Source: Pseudomonas agarici (GTDB lineage Bacteria; Pseudomonadota; Gammaproteobacteria; Pseudomonadales; Pseudomonadaceae). From it: DNA of 64,000 nucleotides. Position numbers and translations under genes: made by a program. Location: assembly GCF_900109755.1 (NCBI RefSeq), contig NZ_FOAR01000004.1:166173-230172 (forward strand), in the 5' to 3' direction. Positions 48,461-57,362 of this stretch are shown here, piece by piece. The notes below the pieces were generated by a model. It saw only the letters and a list, made by a program, of their open reading frames with translations. It was not told where the DNA came from and ran no database searches. Position 1 is the first letter of the stretch, and the number at the start of each line of letters is the position of its first letter.

Positions 48461-48787
48461 TCAATCCCCGCGTTTGCACAGCAGGTAGGCGGCCAGCAAG
48501 CCGAGGGCTCCGATGGCGACACCGGCGGTCGTCCACGGGTGCTCTTGAGCGTAGTCGCGGGTGGCGATCCCGGTTTCACGGGTCTTGGTCTTGACCTCCT
48601 CATACGCCTCGCCGAGCAGATGGCGAGAGTGCTTGAGGGCGCTCTCGGCATTGCTCTTGAGCGCTTTGAGGGTTTTGCGCGACTCTTCCGACGCATCGTC
48701 CTTGAGGCTTTCCAGAGACTTGAGCAGGCTCTCGATCTCAGCTTCCATGCTTTGCAATGAGGTTTTACGTAACGATGAATGGGCCAT
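48461..48787 (-). CDS. DUF883 (ElaB/YqjD-type) membrane-anchored protein
   Basis: A 108-residue protein: a helical, charged N-terminal two thirds (EIESLLKSLESLKDDASEESRKTLKAL...), then one C-terminal membrane segment (TAGVAIGALGLLAAYLLCKRGD). The family binds ribosomes at the inner membrane in stationary phase in E. coli; the same here is inference. ATG 48787 has GGAGAG upstream. Confidence 0.85.
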   Translation of the reverse strand: MAHSSLRKTSLQSMEAEIESLLKSLESLKDDASEESRKTLKALKSNAESALKHSRHLLGEAYEEVKTKTRETGIATRDYAQEHPWTTAGVAIGALGLLAAYLLCKRGD

Positions 48788-48935
48788 GTTGGCTCTCCTG
48801 CGATGATGAGTGGCGTGTGCAAATTGGGACTGCGCGGGTTTGTGAAAGTGCAGAAAATCTGCCGCCCGCCCGCTTTGGGTCATCCGGGAAATCACTGCTA
48901 GGCTGTGTTGACAGTCCCGAGAGTAGGAGAACGCC

Positions 48936-49151
48936 ATGAGTGATCATCACACCTACAAGAAAATCGAACTGATAGGTTCGTCGCCCAACAGCATCGAAGA
49001 AGCGATCAATAACGCCTTGGCTGAGGCTGGCAAGAGTATCAAGCACCTGGAATGGTTCGAAGTGCTGGACACTCGTGGCCATATCAAGGACAACAAGGCG
49101 GCGCACTTTCAGGTGACGTTGAAAGTCGGTTTCAGGATCGCCAATAGCTGA
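48936..49151 (+). CDS. dodecin
   Basis: A 71-residue flavin-storage protein that forms a hollow dodecamer. Family pattern: [38 protein letters not shown], with the flavin-stacking Trp, and [21 protein letters not shown]. Complete. The 285 bp after it (49152-49436) contain no gene that I can support. Confidence 0.93.
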   Translation: MSDHHTYKKIELIGSSPNSIEEAINNALAEAGKSIKHLEWFEVLDTRGHIKDNKAAHFQVTLKVGFRIANS

Positions 49152-49436
49152 GCAGATGCTGGTGGCGGGTTCTGTCATTCAATTTCGTCGCCACGAGCCC
49201 CCGGTCGGCGTTGCTGTTCCTCGTCATAGCCGGCTATGACTCGTCGCAGCGCCTTGGCCACGGACTTGAGGCAGTCGGGCTTGAGCTAACCCACTAAGCG
49301 TACCGGCCACTCGCCTTTTGAACTTCTGCACTGGCCGACAGCCCTATTGCTTGTTATACCGAAGGCTCTATCAGGCCTTATGTGCGTCGCTCAAAAGCCG
49401 ACGCACTTTTTTTGATTCGACCAGGGAATGTGAGTG

Positions 49437-49676
49437 ATGAAAAAGCTGATGTTGGCAGTAGCCTTGCTGAGTATCGCAGGTACCACTCTTGCGGCGGGCA
49501 AGTCGTGTGACGAGCTGAAATCGGAAATCAAGGCGAAGCTGGATGCCAAGAAAATACCTCATTACTCGCTGTCCATTGCCGATAAAGGAACCGGGGAAAG
49601 CGCAGGCAAAGTGATAGGTTCTTGCGAAGGTGGAACCAAGGAAATCGTCTACAGAAGAGATGCCGGTGATTTGTAG
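49437..49676 (+). CDS. DUF1161 periplasmic protein (copy 1)
   Basis: A 79-residue secreted protein: signal peptide (KKLMLAVALLSIAGTTLA-A), then CDELKSEIKAKLDAKKIPHYSL and a C-terminal GSCEGGTKEIVYRR, with two Cys likely bridged. Function unknown. A paralogue lies at 51621. I chose ATG 49437; the preceding GTG is also in frame. Confidence 0.88.
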   Translation: MKKLMLAVALLSIAGTTLAAGKSCDELKSEIKAKLDAKKIPHYSLSIADKGTGESAGKVIGSCEGGTKEIVYRRDAGDL

Positions 49677-49729
49677 TTCACTGGACACTTATCGCGAGCA
49701 ACTGTGCTCGCGATCAGTGTTTGTAGCTT

Positions 49730-50731
49730 TCAGCCCTTCATCACCTGTGCCAACAACTCGTAGGAATGCAGCCGATCAGCGTGTTCGTACAGGTCGCAGG
49801 TGAAGATCAGTTCATCGGCCTGTGTCTGTTCTATCAGCACGTTAAGATTCGCACGGATCTTCGATGGGCCGCCGACCATCGCCAGGCCTAGAAAATCCCC
49901 TACCGCTTCGCGTTCATGGGGCAGCCATAAGCCGTCCATGGTCTGTACCGGTGGACGCTGTACCAGGCTTTGGCCTCGCATCAGCGCGAGGATGCGCTGG
50001 TAGACCGAGGTGGCCAGGTAATCGGCCTGCTCGTCGGTGTCGGCGGCCACCAGCGGTACCCCGAGCATCACGTAAGGCGTGTCGAGTACCTCGGACGGCT
50101 TGAAGTGGTTGCGGTACACCCGAATCGCTTCATGCATGAAGCGCGGTGCGAAATGTGAGGCGAAAGCGTAGGGCAAGCCTCGCTCGCCGGCCAGTTGTGC
50201 ACTGAACAGACTCGACCCGAGCAGCCAGACCGGCACGTTAGTGTTGCTGCCCGGCATGGCGATCACCCGCTGGTCCGGGGTACGCGGGCCGAGGTATTTC
50301 ATCAGTTCGGCGACATCCTCCGGGAAGTCGTCGGCGCTGCCCGAACGCTCGCGGCGCAGAGCGCGGGCGGTCATCTGATCGGAACCAGGCGCACGGCCCA
50401 GACCCAAGTCGATCCGGCCCGGATACAGGCTGGCCAGAGTGCCGAACTGTTCGGCGATCACCAGTGGCGCATGGTTGGGCAGCATGACACCACCGGAGCC
50501 GACGCGGATGGTCGAGGTGCCACCGGCCAGGTAGCCCAACAGCACGGAGGTGGCCGAGCTGGCGATGCCGTCCATATTGTGGTGCTCGGCGACCCAGAAG
50601 CGGTTGTAACCAAATTTCTCTACGTGTCGGGCCAGGTCCAGCGAGTTGCGCAAAGATTGCTCCGGGCTGCCATCCTGGCGCACGGGCACCAGGTCGAGGG
50701 TGGAGAACTTGACATCGGACAGTCGCTTCAT
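49730..50731 (-). CDS. LLM-class flavin-dependent oxidoreductase
   Basis: A 333-residue bacterial luciferase-like monooxygenase of the single-subunit group. Markers: [84 protein letters not shown]. It uses reduced flavin from elsewhere; the substrate is unknown. ATG 50731 is preceded by AAAGGAG; a frame extension of 32 codons upstream is not family-like. Confidence 0.9.
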   Translation of the reverse strand: MKRLSDVKFSTLDLVPVRQDGSPEQSLRNSLDLARHVEKFGYNRFWVAEHHNMDGIASSATSVLLGYLAGGTSTIRVGSGGVMLPNHAPLVIAEQFGTLASLYPGRIDLGLGRAPGSDQMTARALRRERSGSADDFPEDVAELMKYLGPRTPDQRVIAMPGSNTNVPVWLLGSSLFSAQLAGERGLPYAFASHFAPRFMHEAIRVYRNHFKPSEVLDTPYVMLGVPLVAADTDEQADYLATSVYQRILALMRGQSLVQRPPVQTMDGLWLPHEREAVGDFLGLAMVGGPSKIRANLNVLIEQTQADELIFTCDLYEHADRLHSYELLAQVMKG

Positions 50732-50986
50732 AAGCCTGCTACTCCTTTTGGGGGCACAGGTTTCCGGCACGTGGCGAAATACCTGGCGGTATAGTCTTGG
50801 CAATATGGGCATATACCCGAGTTTCAAGAGCTACCGAAACTTTTAGGTTGCAAAATTAGCCTGCAAAAAAAGCAGACGGCTCCTACAGGTTGAACTTTGC
50901 CGGCTCGACTATCCTCAGAACCCTAGTGACGACACAGATCACCCTGTCCGGCGCGAACCTTCGCACTGGCTTTTGAGGAGGTAGTT

Positions 50987-51418
50987 ATGAGTATCACGAA
51001 GAACGCATCGGCTCATTGGGAAGGCGACCTGAAAACCGGCATCGGCTCCATCTCCACGGAAACCGGCGTGCTGCGCGAGGCACCTTATGGCTTCAAGGCG
51101 CGCTTCGAAGGTGGCCGGGGCACCAACCCCGAAGAGTTGATCGGCGCGGCGCATGCCGGTTGTTTTTCCATGGCCCTGTCGATGATCCTCGGTGAAGCCG
51201 GGCTCAAGGCGGATCGTATCGACACCAACGCGCAAGTGACGCTGGAGCAGGTCGACGGTGGTTTTGCGATTACCGCGGTACACCTGATCCTCAAGGCGAA
51301 AATCCCTGGGGCCAGCCAAGGGCAGTTCGATGAACTGACCAGCAAGGCCAAGGATGGTTGCCCGGTATCCAAGGTTCTGAACGCGAAGATCACGCTGGAC
51401 GCGACCTTGCTGGACTGA
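50987..51418 (+). CDS. OsmC-type organic hydroperoxide-protection protein
   Basis: A 143-residue peroxidase-fold protein. The two redox Cys lie in IGAAHAGCFSMALS (C60) and KDGCPVSKVLNA (C125), with the Arg/Glu of the family at the N-terminal side (YGFKARFEGGRGTNPEELI). OsmC subgroup rather than Ohr, by the motif around the first Cys. Strong GAGGAGG-like site (TGAGGAGGTAGTT) before ATG 50987. Confidence 0.93.
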   Translation: MSITKNASAHWEGDLKTGIGSISTETGVLREAPYGFKARFEGGRGTNPEELIGAAHAGCFSMALSMILGEAGLKADRIDTNAQVTLEQVDGGFAITAVHLILKAKIPGASQGQFDELTSKAKDGCPVSKVLNAKITLDATLLD

Positions 51419-51620
51419 GGCCGGATGATCCTGGTCTGACGGGCTGGCCCGTGCGGCTTTTGGCGGTCTTACGATGCCGTTCGTGATGGCTCGGCAGGCT
51501 TCCTCCCGTATGAGTGATGTGAGGGAGGGTCAGAACTTGGCTTGCCCGGTTGTGGTCCAATCGGTTGTGGCAACCCAGTGCGTACGCCCTTGCGACGCGT
51601 TGCCGCGAAGGAGCTTGACC

Positions 51621-51860
51621 ATGAAACGCATTGCCCTGGGAGTTTTCTGTTGCGCACTGGCTGCGTCGGCCCTGGCGGCCCCGAAGGATTGCGAGGAGCT
51701 GAGGAAAGAGATTGAGGTCAAGATCCAGGCCAAGGCCGTACCGTCCTATACTCTGGAGATCGTCTCCAAGAAAGAAGCCGAGAAGCACGATATCGCGATG
51801 ATTGTCGGACGTTGCGAAAACGGCACCCAGGCAATCATCTACCAGAGGAACGATATCTGA
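51621..51860 (+). CDS. DUF1161 periplasmic protein (copy 2)
   Basis: A 79-residue paralogue of the protein at 49437: signal peptide (KRIALGVFCCALAASALA-A), CEELRKEIEVKIQAKAVPSYTLEIV, and VGRCENGTQAIIYQR. GAAGGAG upstream of ATG 51621. The two copies flank the flavin monooxygenase and OsmC genes. Confidence 0.88.
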   Translation: MKRIALGVFCCALAASALAAPKDCEELRKEIEVKIQAKAVPSYTLEIVSKKEAEKHDIAMIVGRCENGTQAIIYQRNDI

Positions 51861-51866
51861 GGTCTT

Positions 51867-52283
51867 CTACGGGATGCAGCGTACATTCTGGCTTTCGCCG
51901 ACCTGTTCGCGCTTGTCGTTGTAGAGCCGTGCGCTGGCGTCGAAGCTCAGGGCGACGGCCTCCAGGTGATAACGCCGGCCAGCTTCGAAGTGGTCGTAGG
52001 GTACGCTGATATAGCAGATGCGTTCCAGCGGATCGGTGTTCATCGCCATGCTCCCGGCATAGACATCGAAGTCGAAACGCACGGTCAGTTCATGGGCGCC
52101 TGGGGTGACCTGGAAAAAACGCCCGTCGTCCAGACGCTGGTTATCCAGGCTTTCGGCCATGACCAGCGTGCCGGTGCGGGTGCCCATGTCGATCCAGGCC
52201 ATTTGCGGGTTGACCGCTGGCAATGGGTTGGCGCAGCCGCCAAGGCTGGCGAGGACCAGAAGGGAAGAAAGGAGCTTGCGCAT
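51867..52283 (-). CDS. lipoprotein, function unknown
   Basis: A 138-residue exported protein with a lipoprotein signal (LLSSLLVLASLGGC, lipobox L-G-G-C). The mature part looks beta-rich (AHELTVRFDFDVYAG; YISVPYDHFEAGRRYHLEAVAL). ATG 52283 follows GGAG-like purines; an earlier in-frame start at 52325 would bury the signal. It converges with the DUF1161 gene 6 bp away. Confidence 0.85.
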   Translation of the reverse strand: MRKLLSSLLVLASLGGCANPLPAVNPQMAWIDMGTRTGTLVMAESLDNQRLDDGRFFQVTPGAHELTVRFDFDVYAGSMAMNTDPLERICYISVPYDHFEAGRRYHLEAVALSFDASARLYNDKREQVGESQNVRCIP

Positions 52284-52443
52284 GATGATTTTCGCTCGGT
52301 GATATGAAATTCGGCGTACCCGCAATCGATGCCTCGGGTTGCCCTGTCAACATCCAGTGGACACCTGATCCTCGACCATCATTCATGCCTATTTTTCGCT
52401 CCACGCGATAGTCTTGCAACAAACCCCGACCGGATGATTTTTC

Positions 52444-53523
52444 ATGGTGCTCAGGCTGTGTCCAGGCCCTAGGCGACTCACGCTTATTTTACGTCCCTTG
52501 CTCGCTGGCCTGTCGCTTTGGTTTATCGGCGGTTGTAGCAGTGTGAGTTATTACAGCCAATTGGCCAGCGGGCAGTTGAGCCTGTTGCGCGCCCGAGAAT
52601 CGGTCGCCGAGGTGATCGCCGACCCGAACCGCGACCCCGAGCTGCGCGAACACCTGATTCGCTCACAAGAGGCCCGGACGTTCGCCAGTCAGCGCCTGCA
52701 TCTGCCGGATAACCACAGTTATCGCCTATATGCCGATATCAAGCGGCCCTATGTGGTCTGGAATGTCTTCGCCACGCCGGAGTTCTCTCTGACCCCACGC
52801 GAGCAGTGTTTTCCCATTGCCGGTTGCGTGGCCTATCGCGGTTACTACAGCCAGGGCGCGGCCCGGGGCGAGGCGGCGCTGCAACGCCAACGGGGCCTGG
52901 ATGTGTACATCGGCGGGGTCGAAGCCTACTCGACGCTGGGTTGGTTCGATGATCCGATTCTCAACTCAATGATGAACTGGGGCGACGAGCGCCTGGCGGC
53001 GCTGATCTTCCATGAACTGGCGCACCAGCGTTTCTATGTAAAGGGCGACACCGAGCTCAACGAGTCCTACGCCAATTTCGTCGAGCAGGAAGGCACACGC
53101 CAATGGCGGGCAGCACGGGGATTACCCCCGGCCAAGGTCGGCGAGGTGGCGCAGAAGGAGCAGCTCATCGAGTTGGTGCTACACACCCGCGAACGCTTGC
53201 GGGCGCTCTACGCCCTGCCCCTGCCGGCTGAGCAGATGCGCGAGCGCAAGGCTGCGGAGTTCGCGCGCCTACGCCTGGAGTACCGTCGGGTACAGGCGAC
53301 GCAGTGGGCTGGAGACAAGCGATATGACGCCTGGATCAACTCGCCACTGAACAACGCCAAGCTGCTGCCCTTTGGCCTCTATGACCAATGGGTGCCGGCT
53401 TTTACCGCGTTGTTCAGGCAAGTCAACAGTGATTGGCCGGCATTTTTTACCGCGGTGGAGAAGCTCGGGGGCTTACCGGTTGACGAGCGCAAGGCAGCGT
53501 TGCGTCAACTGATGCCGGGCTGA
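52444..53523 (+). CDS. predicted zinc aminopeptidase (COG4324 family)
   Basis: A 359-residue protein with an N-terminal lipoprotein-type signal (LLAGLSLWFIGGC) and a zinc-peptidase motif HELAHQ, with the third ligand region ELNESYANFVEQEGTR. Conserved blocks CFPIAGCVAYRGYY and GVEAYSTLGWFDDPILNSM identify the predicted aminopeptidase family. Probably attached to the outer membrane from the periplasmic side. It overlaps no neighbour. Confidence 0.88.
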   Translation: MVLRLCPGPRRLTLILRPLLAGLSLWFIGGCSSVSYYSQLASGQLSLLRARESVAEVIADPNRDPELREHLIRSQEARTFASQRLHLPDNHSYRLYADIKRPYVVWNVFATPEFSLTPREQCFPIAGCVAYRGYYSQGAARGEAALQRQRGLDVYIGGVEAYSTLGWFDDPILNSMMNWGDERLAALIFHELAHQRFYVKGDTELNESYANFVEQEGTRQWRAARGLPPAKVGEVAQKEQLIELVLHTRERLRALYALPLPAEQMRERKAAEFARLRLEYRRVQATQWAGDKRYDAWINSPLNNAKLLPFGLYDQWVPAFTALFRQVNSDWPAFFTAVEKLGGLPVDERKAALRQLMPG

Positions 53524-53565
53524 CTGGCCGCTGTGGCCCGCCCGCTCGCCACAGGGGACGGCGCC

Positions 53566-54210
53566 TTACATGAACGCCCGATGCAACTCAGCCAATGTCT
53601 GGAAGTGATACGCCGGTTGTTCGCCATTGAGCTCCTCGAAGCTGCCGAAGCCGTAACCCACCGCCGCCGCATCCAGCCCGTTGCGCCGGGCGCCAATCAG
53701 GTCGTGCTTGCGGTCGCCGATCATCAGCGTATCGCCCGGCTCCAGCCCTTGCTCGGCGATCAGGTGGGCAATCAGTTCGACCTTGTCGGTCCGGGTGCCG
53801 TCGAGTTCGCTGCCGTAGATCACCTTGAAGTACTTGGCAAAATCGAAGTGGCGGGCAATCTCACGGGCGAATAGCCAAGGCTTGGAGGTGGCGATATACA
53901 AGGTGCGGTCTTGTCCACTGAGGGTTTCCAGCAAAGGTGTGACCCCCTCGAACAGGCGATTTTCATACAGCCCGGTGACCTTGAAGCGCTCACGGTAGAA
54001 ATTCACCGCCTCCCAGGCCTTGGCCTCGTCGAAACTGTAGAACTGCATGAACGCCTGCAACAGCGGTGGGCCGATGAAGTGTTCGAGCTTGCTCAGGTCC
54101 GGTTCGTCGATGCCGAGTTTGCCGAGGGCGTACTGGATCGAGCGGGTGATGCCCTCGCGCGGGTCGGTCAGGGTGCCGTCGAGGTCGAACAAAATGGTCC
54201 GGTAATGCAT
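53566..54210 (-). CDS. HAD hydrolase, phosphoglycolate phosphatase-like
   Basis: A 214-residue HAD subfamily IA phosphatase: nucleophile FDLDGTLTDPREGI, motif II IATSKP, motif III Lys in TDKVEL, motif IV MIGDRKHDLIGARRNGL. The substrate is not evident. ATG 54210 is preceded by GGGGT; the frame starts four codons earlier. Confidence 0.9.
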   Translation of the reverse strand: MHYRTILFDLDGTLTDPREGITRSIQYALGKLGIDEPDLSKLEHFIGPPLLQAFMQFYSFDEAKAWEAVNFYRERFKVTGLYENRLFEGVTPLLETLSGQDRTLYIATSKPWLFAREIARHFDFAKYFKVIYGSELDGTRTDKVELIAHLIAEQGLEPGDTLMIGDRKHDLIGARRNGLDAAAVGYGFGSFEELNGEQPAYHFQTLAELHRAFM

Positions 54211-54238
54211 GAAATACCCCAATCTGTATAAATAACGA

Positions 54239-54787
54239 TCAGTCGGCCCGGTGGTAACCTTCGGCGATATGCTGATCCTTGAGTTTCACGTAGTTCGAGG
54301 CACTGTAGGTAAAAAAGGCCTTCTCCTTGTCCGTCAGCGCGCGCACTTGCTTGACCGGGCTGCCGACATAGAGAAAACCGCCGGTCAGGCGCTTACCCGG
54401 CGGCACCAGGCTACCGGCGCCGACGATCACCTCGTCTTCGATCACCGCCCCATCCATGACGATACTGCCCATGCCGATCAGGATCCGGCTGCCAACGCTG
54501 CAACCGTGCAACATGACCTTGTGGGCGATGGTCACGTCGTCACCGATCAGCAGCGGGAAGCCCTCTGGGTTGAAAGGCCCGGCATGGGTAATGTGCAGTA
54601 CGCAGCCATCCTGCACGCTGGTACGGGCGCCGATACGGATACGGTGCATGTCGCCACGGATCACCGTCAGTGGCCATACCGAGCTGTCGGCGCCGATTTC
54701 GACATCGCCGATGACCACCGCCGAGGCATCGACAAAAGCCCCGCTGCCAAGGGTCGGTGTGTGATTCTGATAGGTGCGAAGGGTCAC
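54239..54787 (-). CDS. gamma-type carbonic anhydrase family protein
   Basis: A 182-residue left-handed beta-helix protein. The hexapeptide repeats are clear (GDVEIGADSSVWPLTVIRGD, IGDDVTIAHKVMLHGCSVGS). The zinc His appear in VLHITHAG and TIAHKVMLHGC. It may be a carbonic anhydrase or an inactive YrdA-like relative. The start is GTG 54787. Confidence 0.9.
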   Translation of the reverse strand: MTLRTYQNHTPTLGSGAFVDASAVVIGDVEIGADSSVWPLTVIRGDMHRIRIGARTSVQDGCVLHITHAGPFNPEGFPLLIGDDVTIAHKVMLHGCSVGSRILIGMGSIVMDGAVIEDEVIVGAGSLVPPGKRLTGGFLYVGSPVKQVRALTDKEKAFFTYSASNYVKLKDQHIAEGYHRAD

Positions 54788-54888
54788 GATAGGCTCTCTC
54801 TCTGTTGCCGATAGCTGCGGTGGGCATTGATTGTAATTAAGATGGCCCCATCTTTGTTCTTACTGTTTCTCCAGCCAAGGTACCCACC

Positions 54889-56940
54889 GTGAGCGTGAAC
54901 AACCCTCTTCTGCAACCCTATGACCTGCCGCCGTTCTCGGCGATCCGTGCCGAGCACGTACAACCGGCCATCGAGCAAATCCTCGCCGACAACCGTGCCG
55001 CCATCGAAGTCATCCTGCAAAGCCAGGGGAAAAATCCGAGCTGGGCCGGCCTGGTCCTGGCCATGGACGAGCTCAATGACCGCCTGGGTGCCGCGTGGAG
55101 TCCGGTCAGCCACCTCAACGCCGTGTGCAACAGCGCCGAACTGCGCGAAGCTTACGAGGCCTGCCTGCCGGCCCTGAGCGCCTACTCCACCGAGCTAGGC
55201 CAGAATCGCGCACTGTTTCAGGCCTTCGAAGCCCTGACCAAGAGTCCTGAGGCCGCCGGTTTTGACGTGGCGCAGAAGACTGTTCTCGAACATGCCCTGC
55301 GCGACTTTCGACTGTCGGGTATCGACCTGCCCGAGGCCGAGCAGAAGCGTTATGCCCAAGTGCAGAGCAAGCTGTCCGAGCTGGGTAGCCGCTTTTCCAA
55401 CCAGCTGCTCGACGCGACCCAGGCGTGGAGCAAACACATTAGCGACGAGGCCGGTCTCGCCGGGCTGAGCGCGTCGGCCAAGGCACAGATGGCCGCCGCC
55501 GCCCAGGCCAAGGGCCTCGATGGCTGGCTGATCACCCTGGAGTTCCCCAGCTACTACGCGGTAATGACTTACGCCGAGGACCGCGCCCTGCGCGAGGAAG
55601 TGTACGCCGCCTACTGCACTCGAGCGTCGGACCAGGGCCCCAATGCCGGTCAGAACGACAACGGCCCGGTGATGCAGGACATCCTCGACTTGCGCCGGGA
55701 GCTGGCGCAACTGCTGGGTTTCGCCAGCTTCTCCGAGTTGAGCCTGGCGACCAAGATGGCCGGCTCCAGTGACCAGGTGCTGACTTTCCTGCGTGACCTG
55801 AGCAAGCGTAGCAAGCCGTTCGCCGCCCAGGACCTGCAACAGCTCAAGGCCTATGCCGCCGAGCAGGGCTGCGCCGAGCTGCAAAGCTGGGACAGCGGGT
55901 TCTACGGCGAGAAGCTGCGTGAACAGCGCTACAGCGTCTCCCAGGAGGCCCTGCGCGCTTACTTCCCGATCGACAAGGTATTAAGCGGCCTATTTGCCAT
56001 CGTTCAGCGTCTGTATGGTATTGAGATCACCGAGCAGAAAGGCTTCGATACCTGGCACCCGGATGTCCGCCTGTTCGAGATCAAGGAAGACGGCCAGCAT
56101 GTCGGACGATTCTTCTTCGACCTCTACGCCCGCGCCAATAAGCGTGGCGGCGCCTGGATGGACGGCGCTCGCGATCGTCGGCGTACCGCCGCTGGCCTGC
56201 TGCAAAGTCCCGTGGCCAACCTGGTGTGCAACTTCGCCCCGGCCGACAGCGGCAAGCCCGCGTTGCTGACCCACGATGAAGTGACCACTCTGTTCCACGA
56301 GTTCGGCCACGGCCTGCACCACCTGCTGACCCGCGTCGAGCACGTCGGTGTTTCCGGCATCAACGGGGTGGCCTGGGATGCGGTGGAACTGCCGAGCCAG
56401 TTCATGGAGAACTGGTGCTGGGAGCCGGAAGGCCTGGCGCTGATTTCCGGTCACTACGAAAGCGGCGAGCCGCTGCCTCAGGACCTGCTGGAAAAAATGC
56501 TCGCGGCAAAGAACTTCCAGTCCGGTCTGATGATGGTCCGCCAGTTGGAGTTCGCGCTGTTCGACTTCGAACTGCACGCCACCCACGGCGACGGTCGCAG
56601 TGTGGCGCAGGTCCTCGAAGGTGTGCGCAACGAAGTTTCGGTGATGCGTCCACCGGCCTACAACCGCTTGCCCAACAGCTTTGCGCATATTTTCGCCGGC
56701 GGTTACGCGGCGGGCTACTACAGTTACAAATGGGCGGAAGTGCTGTCGGCCGACGCTTTTTCCAAGTTCGAGGAGGAGGGCGTATTGAACGCCGAAACCG
56801 GTCGCGCGTTCCGCGACGCTATCCTGGCCCGTGGTGGCTCTCAGGCGCCGATGGCGCTGTTCGTCGACTTCCGTGGTCGCGAGCCGTCGATTGACGCACT
56901 CTTGCGTCACAGCGGCCTGAGCGCGGACGCGGCGGCATGA
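54889..56940 (+). CDS. prlC: oligopeptidase A (M3 metallopeptidase)
   Basis: A 683-residue cytoplasmic peptidase that degrades short peptides. Zinc motif HEFGHGLHHLL at about residue 470, third ligand Glu further on (WDAVELPSQFMENW), and the Tyr/His region near FAGGYAAGYYSYKWAE. GTG 54889 with AAGG upstream; a second GTG two codons later is possible. Its stop overlaps the next start (ATGA). Confidence 0.95.
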   Translation: MSVNNPLLQPYDLPPFSAIRAEHVQPAIEQILADNRAAIEVILQSQGKNPSWAGLVLAMDELNDRLGAAWSPVSHLNAVCNSAELREAYEACLPALSAYSTELGQNRALFQAFEALTKSPEAAGFDVAQKTVLEHALRDFRLSGIDLPEAEQKRYAQVQSKLSELGSRFSNQLLDATQAWSKHISDEAGLAGLSASAKAQMAAAAQAKGLDGWLITLEFPSYYAVMTYAEDRALREEVYAAYCTRASDQGPNAGQNDNGPVMQDILDLRRELAQLLGFASFSELSLATKMAGSSDQVLTFLRDLSKRSKPFAAQDLQQLKAYAAEQGCAELQSWDSGFYGEKLREQRYSVSQEALRAYFPIDKVLSGLFAIVQRLYGIEITEQKGFDTWHPDVRLFEIKEDGQHVGRFFFDLYARANKRGGAWMDGARDRRRTAAGLLQSPVANLVCNFAPADSGKPALLTHDEVTTLFHEFGHGLHHLLTRVEHVGVSGINGVAWDAVELPSQFMENWCWEPEGLALISGHYESGEPLPQDLLEKMLAAKNFQSGLMMVRQLEFALFDFELHATHGDGRSVAQVLEGVRNEVSVMRPPAYNRLPNSFAHIFAGGYAAGYYSYKWAEVLSADAFSKFEEEGVLNAETGRAFRDAILARGGSQAPMALFVDFRGREPSIDALLRHSGLSADAAA

Positions 56941-57224
56941 GCGAGGTACCCGTGATCAAGACCAAGAAACGTTTTATCGCTGGCGCGGTCTGTCCGGCAT
57001 GCAGCGAGCAGGATAAGCTGATGATGTGGAGCGAAGACGAAGTTCCGCACCGTGAATGCGTGGCTTGCGGTTATGCCGATACGTTGAATGAACAAGGCTT
57101 GTCAGTGCCCAAGGAGCTGGGCACGCGGGTCAATACGCCGGCGGTGAAAGTCGTCGACAAAAAGGTCCAGACCGTGCAGTTTTTCCCCAATCCCAAGCTG
57201 AAAAAGAAGCCTGAGGGCGAGTAA
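56937..57224 (+). CDS. yheV: YheV-family zinc-ribbon protein
   Basis: A 95-residue putative metal-binding protein with two Cys pairs, C-P-A-C at 19-22 and C-V-A-C at 41-44, and a basic C-terminus (NPKLKKKPEGE). It is translationally coupled to prlC by an ATGA overlap, as in other gammaproteobacteria. Function unknown. Confidence 0.9.
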   Translation: MSEVPVIKTKKRFIAGAVCPACSEQDKLMMWSEDEVPHRECVACGYADTLNEQGLSVPKELGTRVNTPAVKVVDKKVQTVQFFPNPKLKKKPEGE

Positions 57225-57362
57225 TCGAGCCCTTGCGCTCTTGCGGGTCGTCCAAGGCCCCGGGGCGCGTTATCCATGCATCACTCTTGAAAGAGCCCGC
57301 TGCCCTAGGCTGGGGGCCTTGAGCGGGCCGGTGGTCGGTCCGCGACCATCAAGGAGTGAAAC

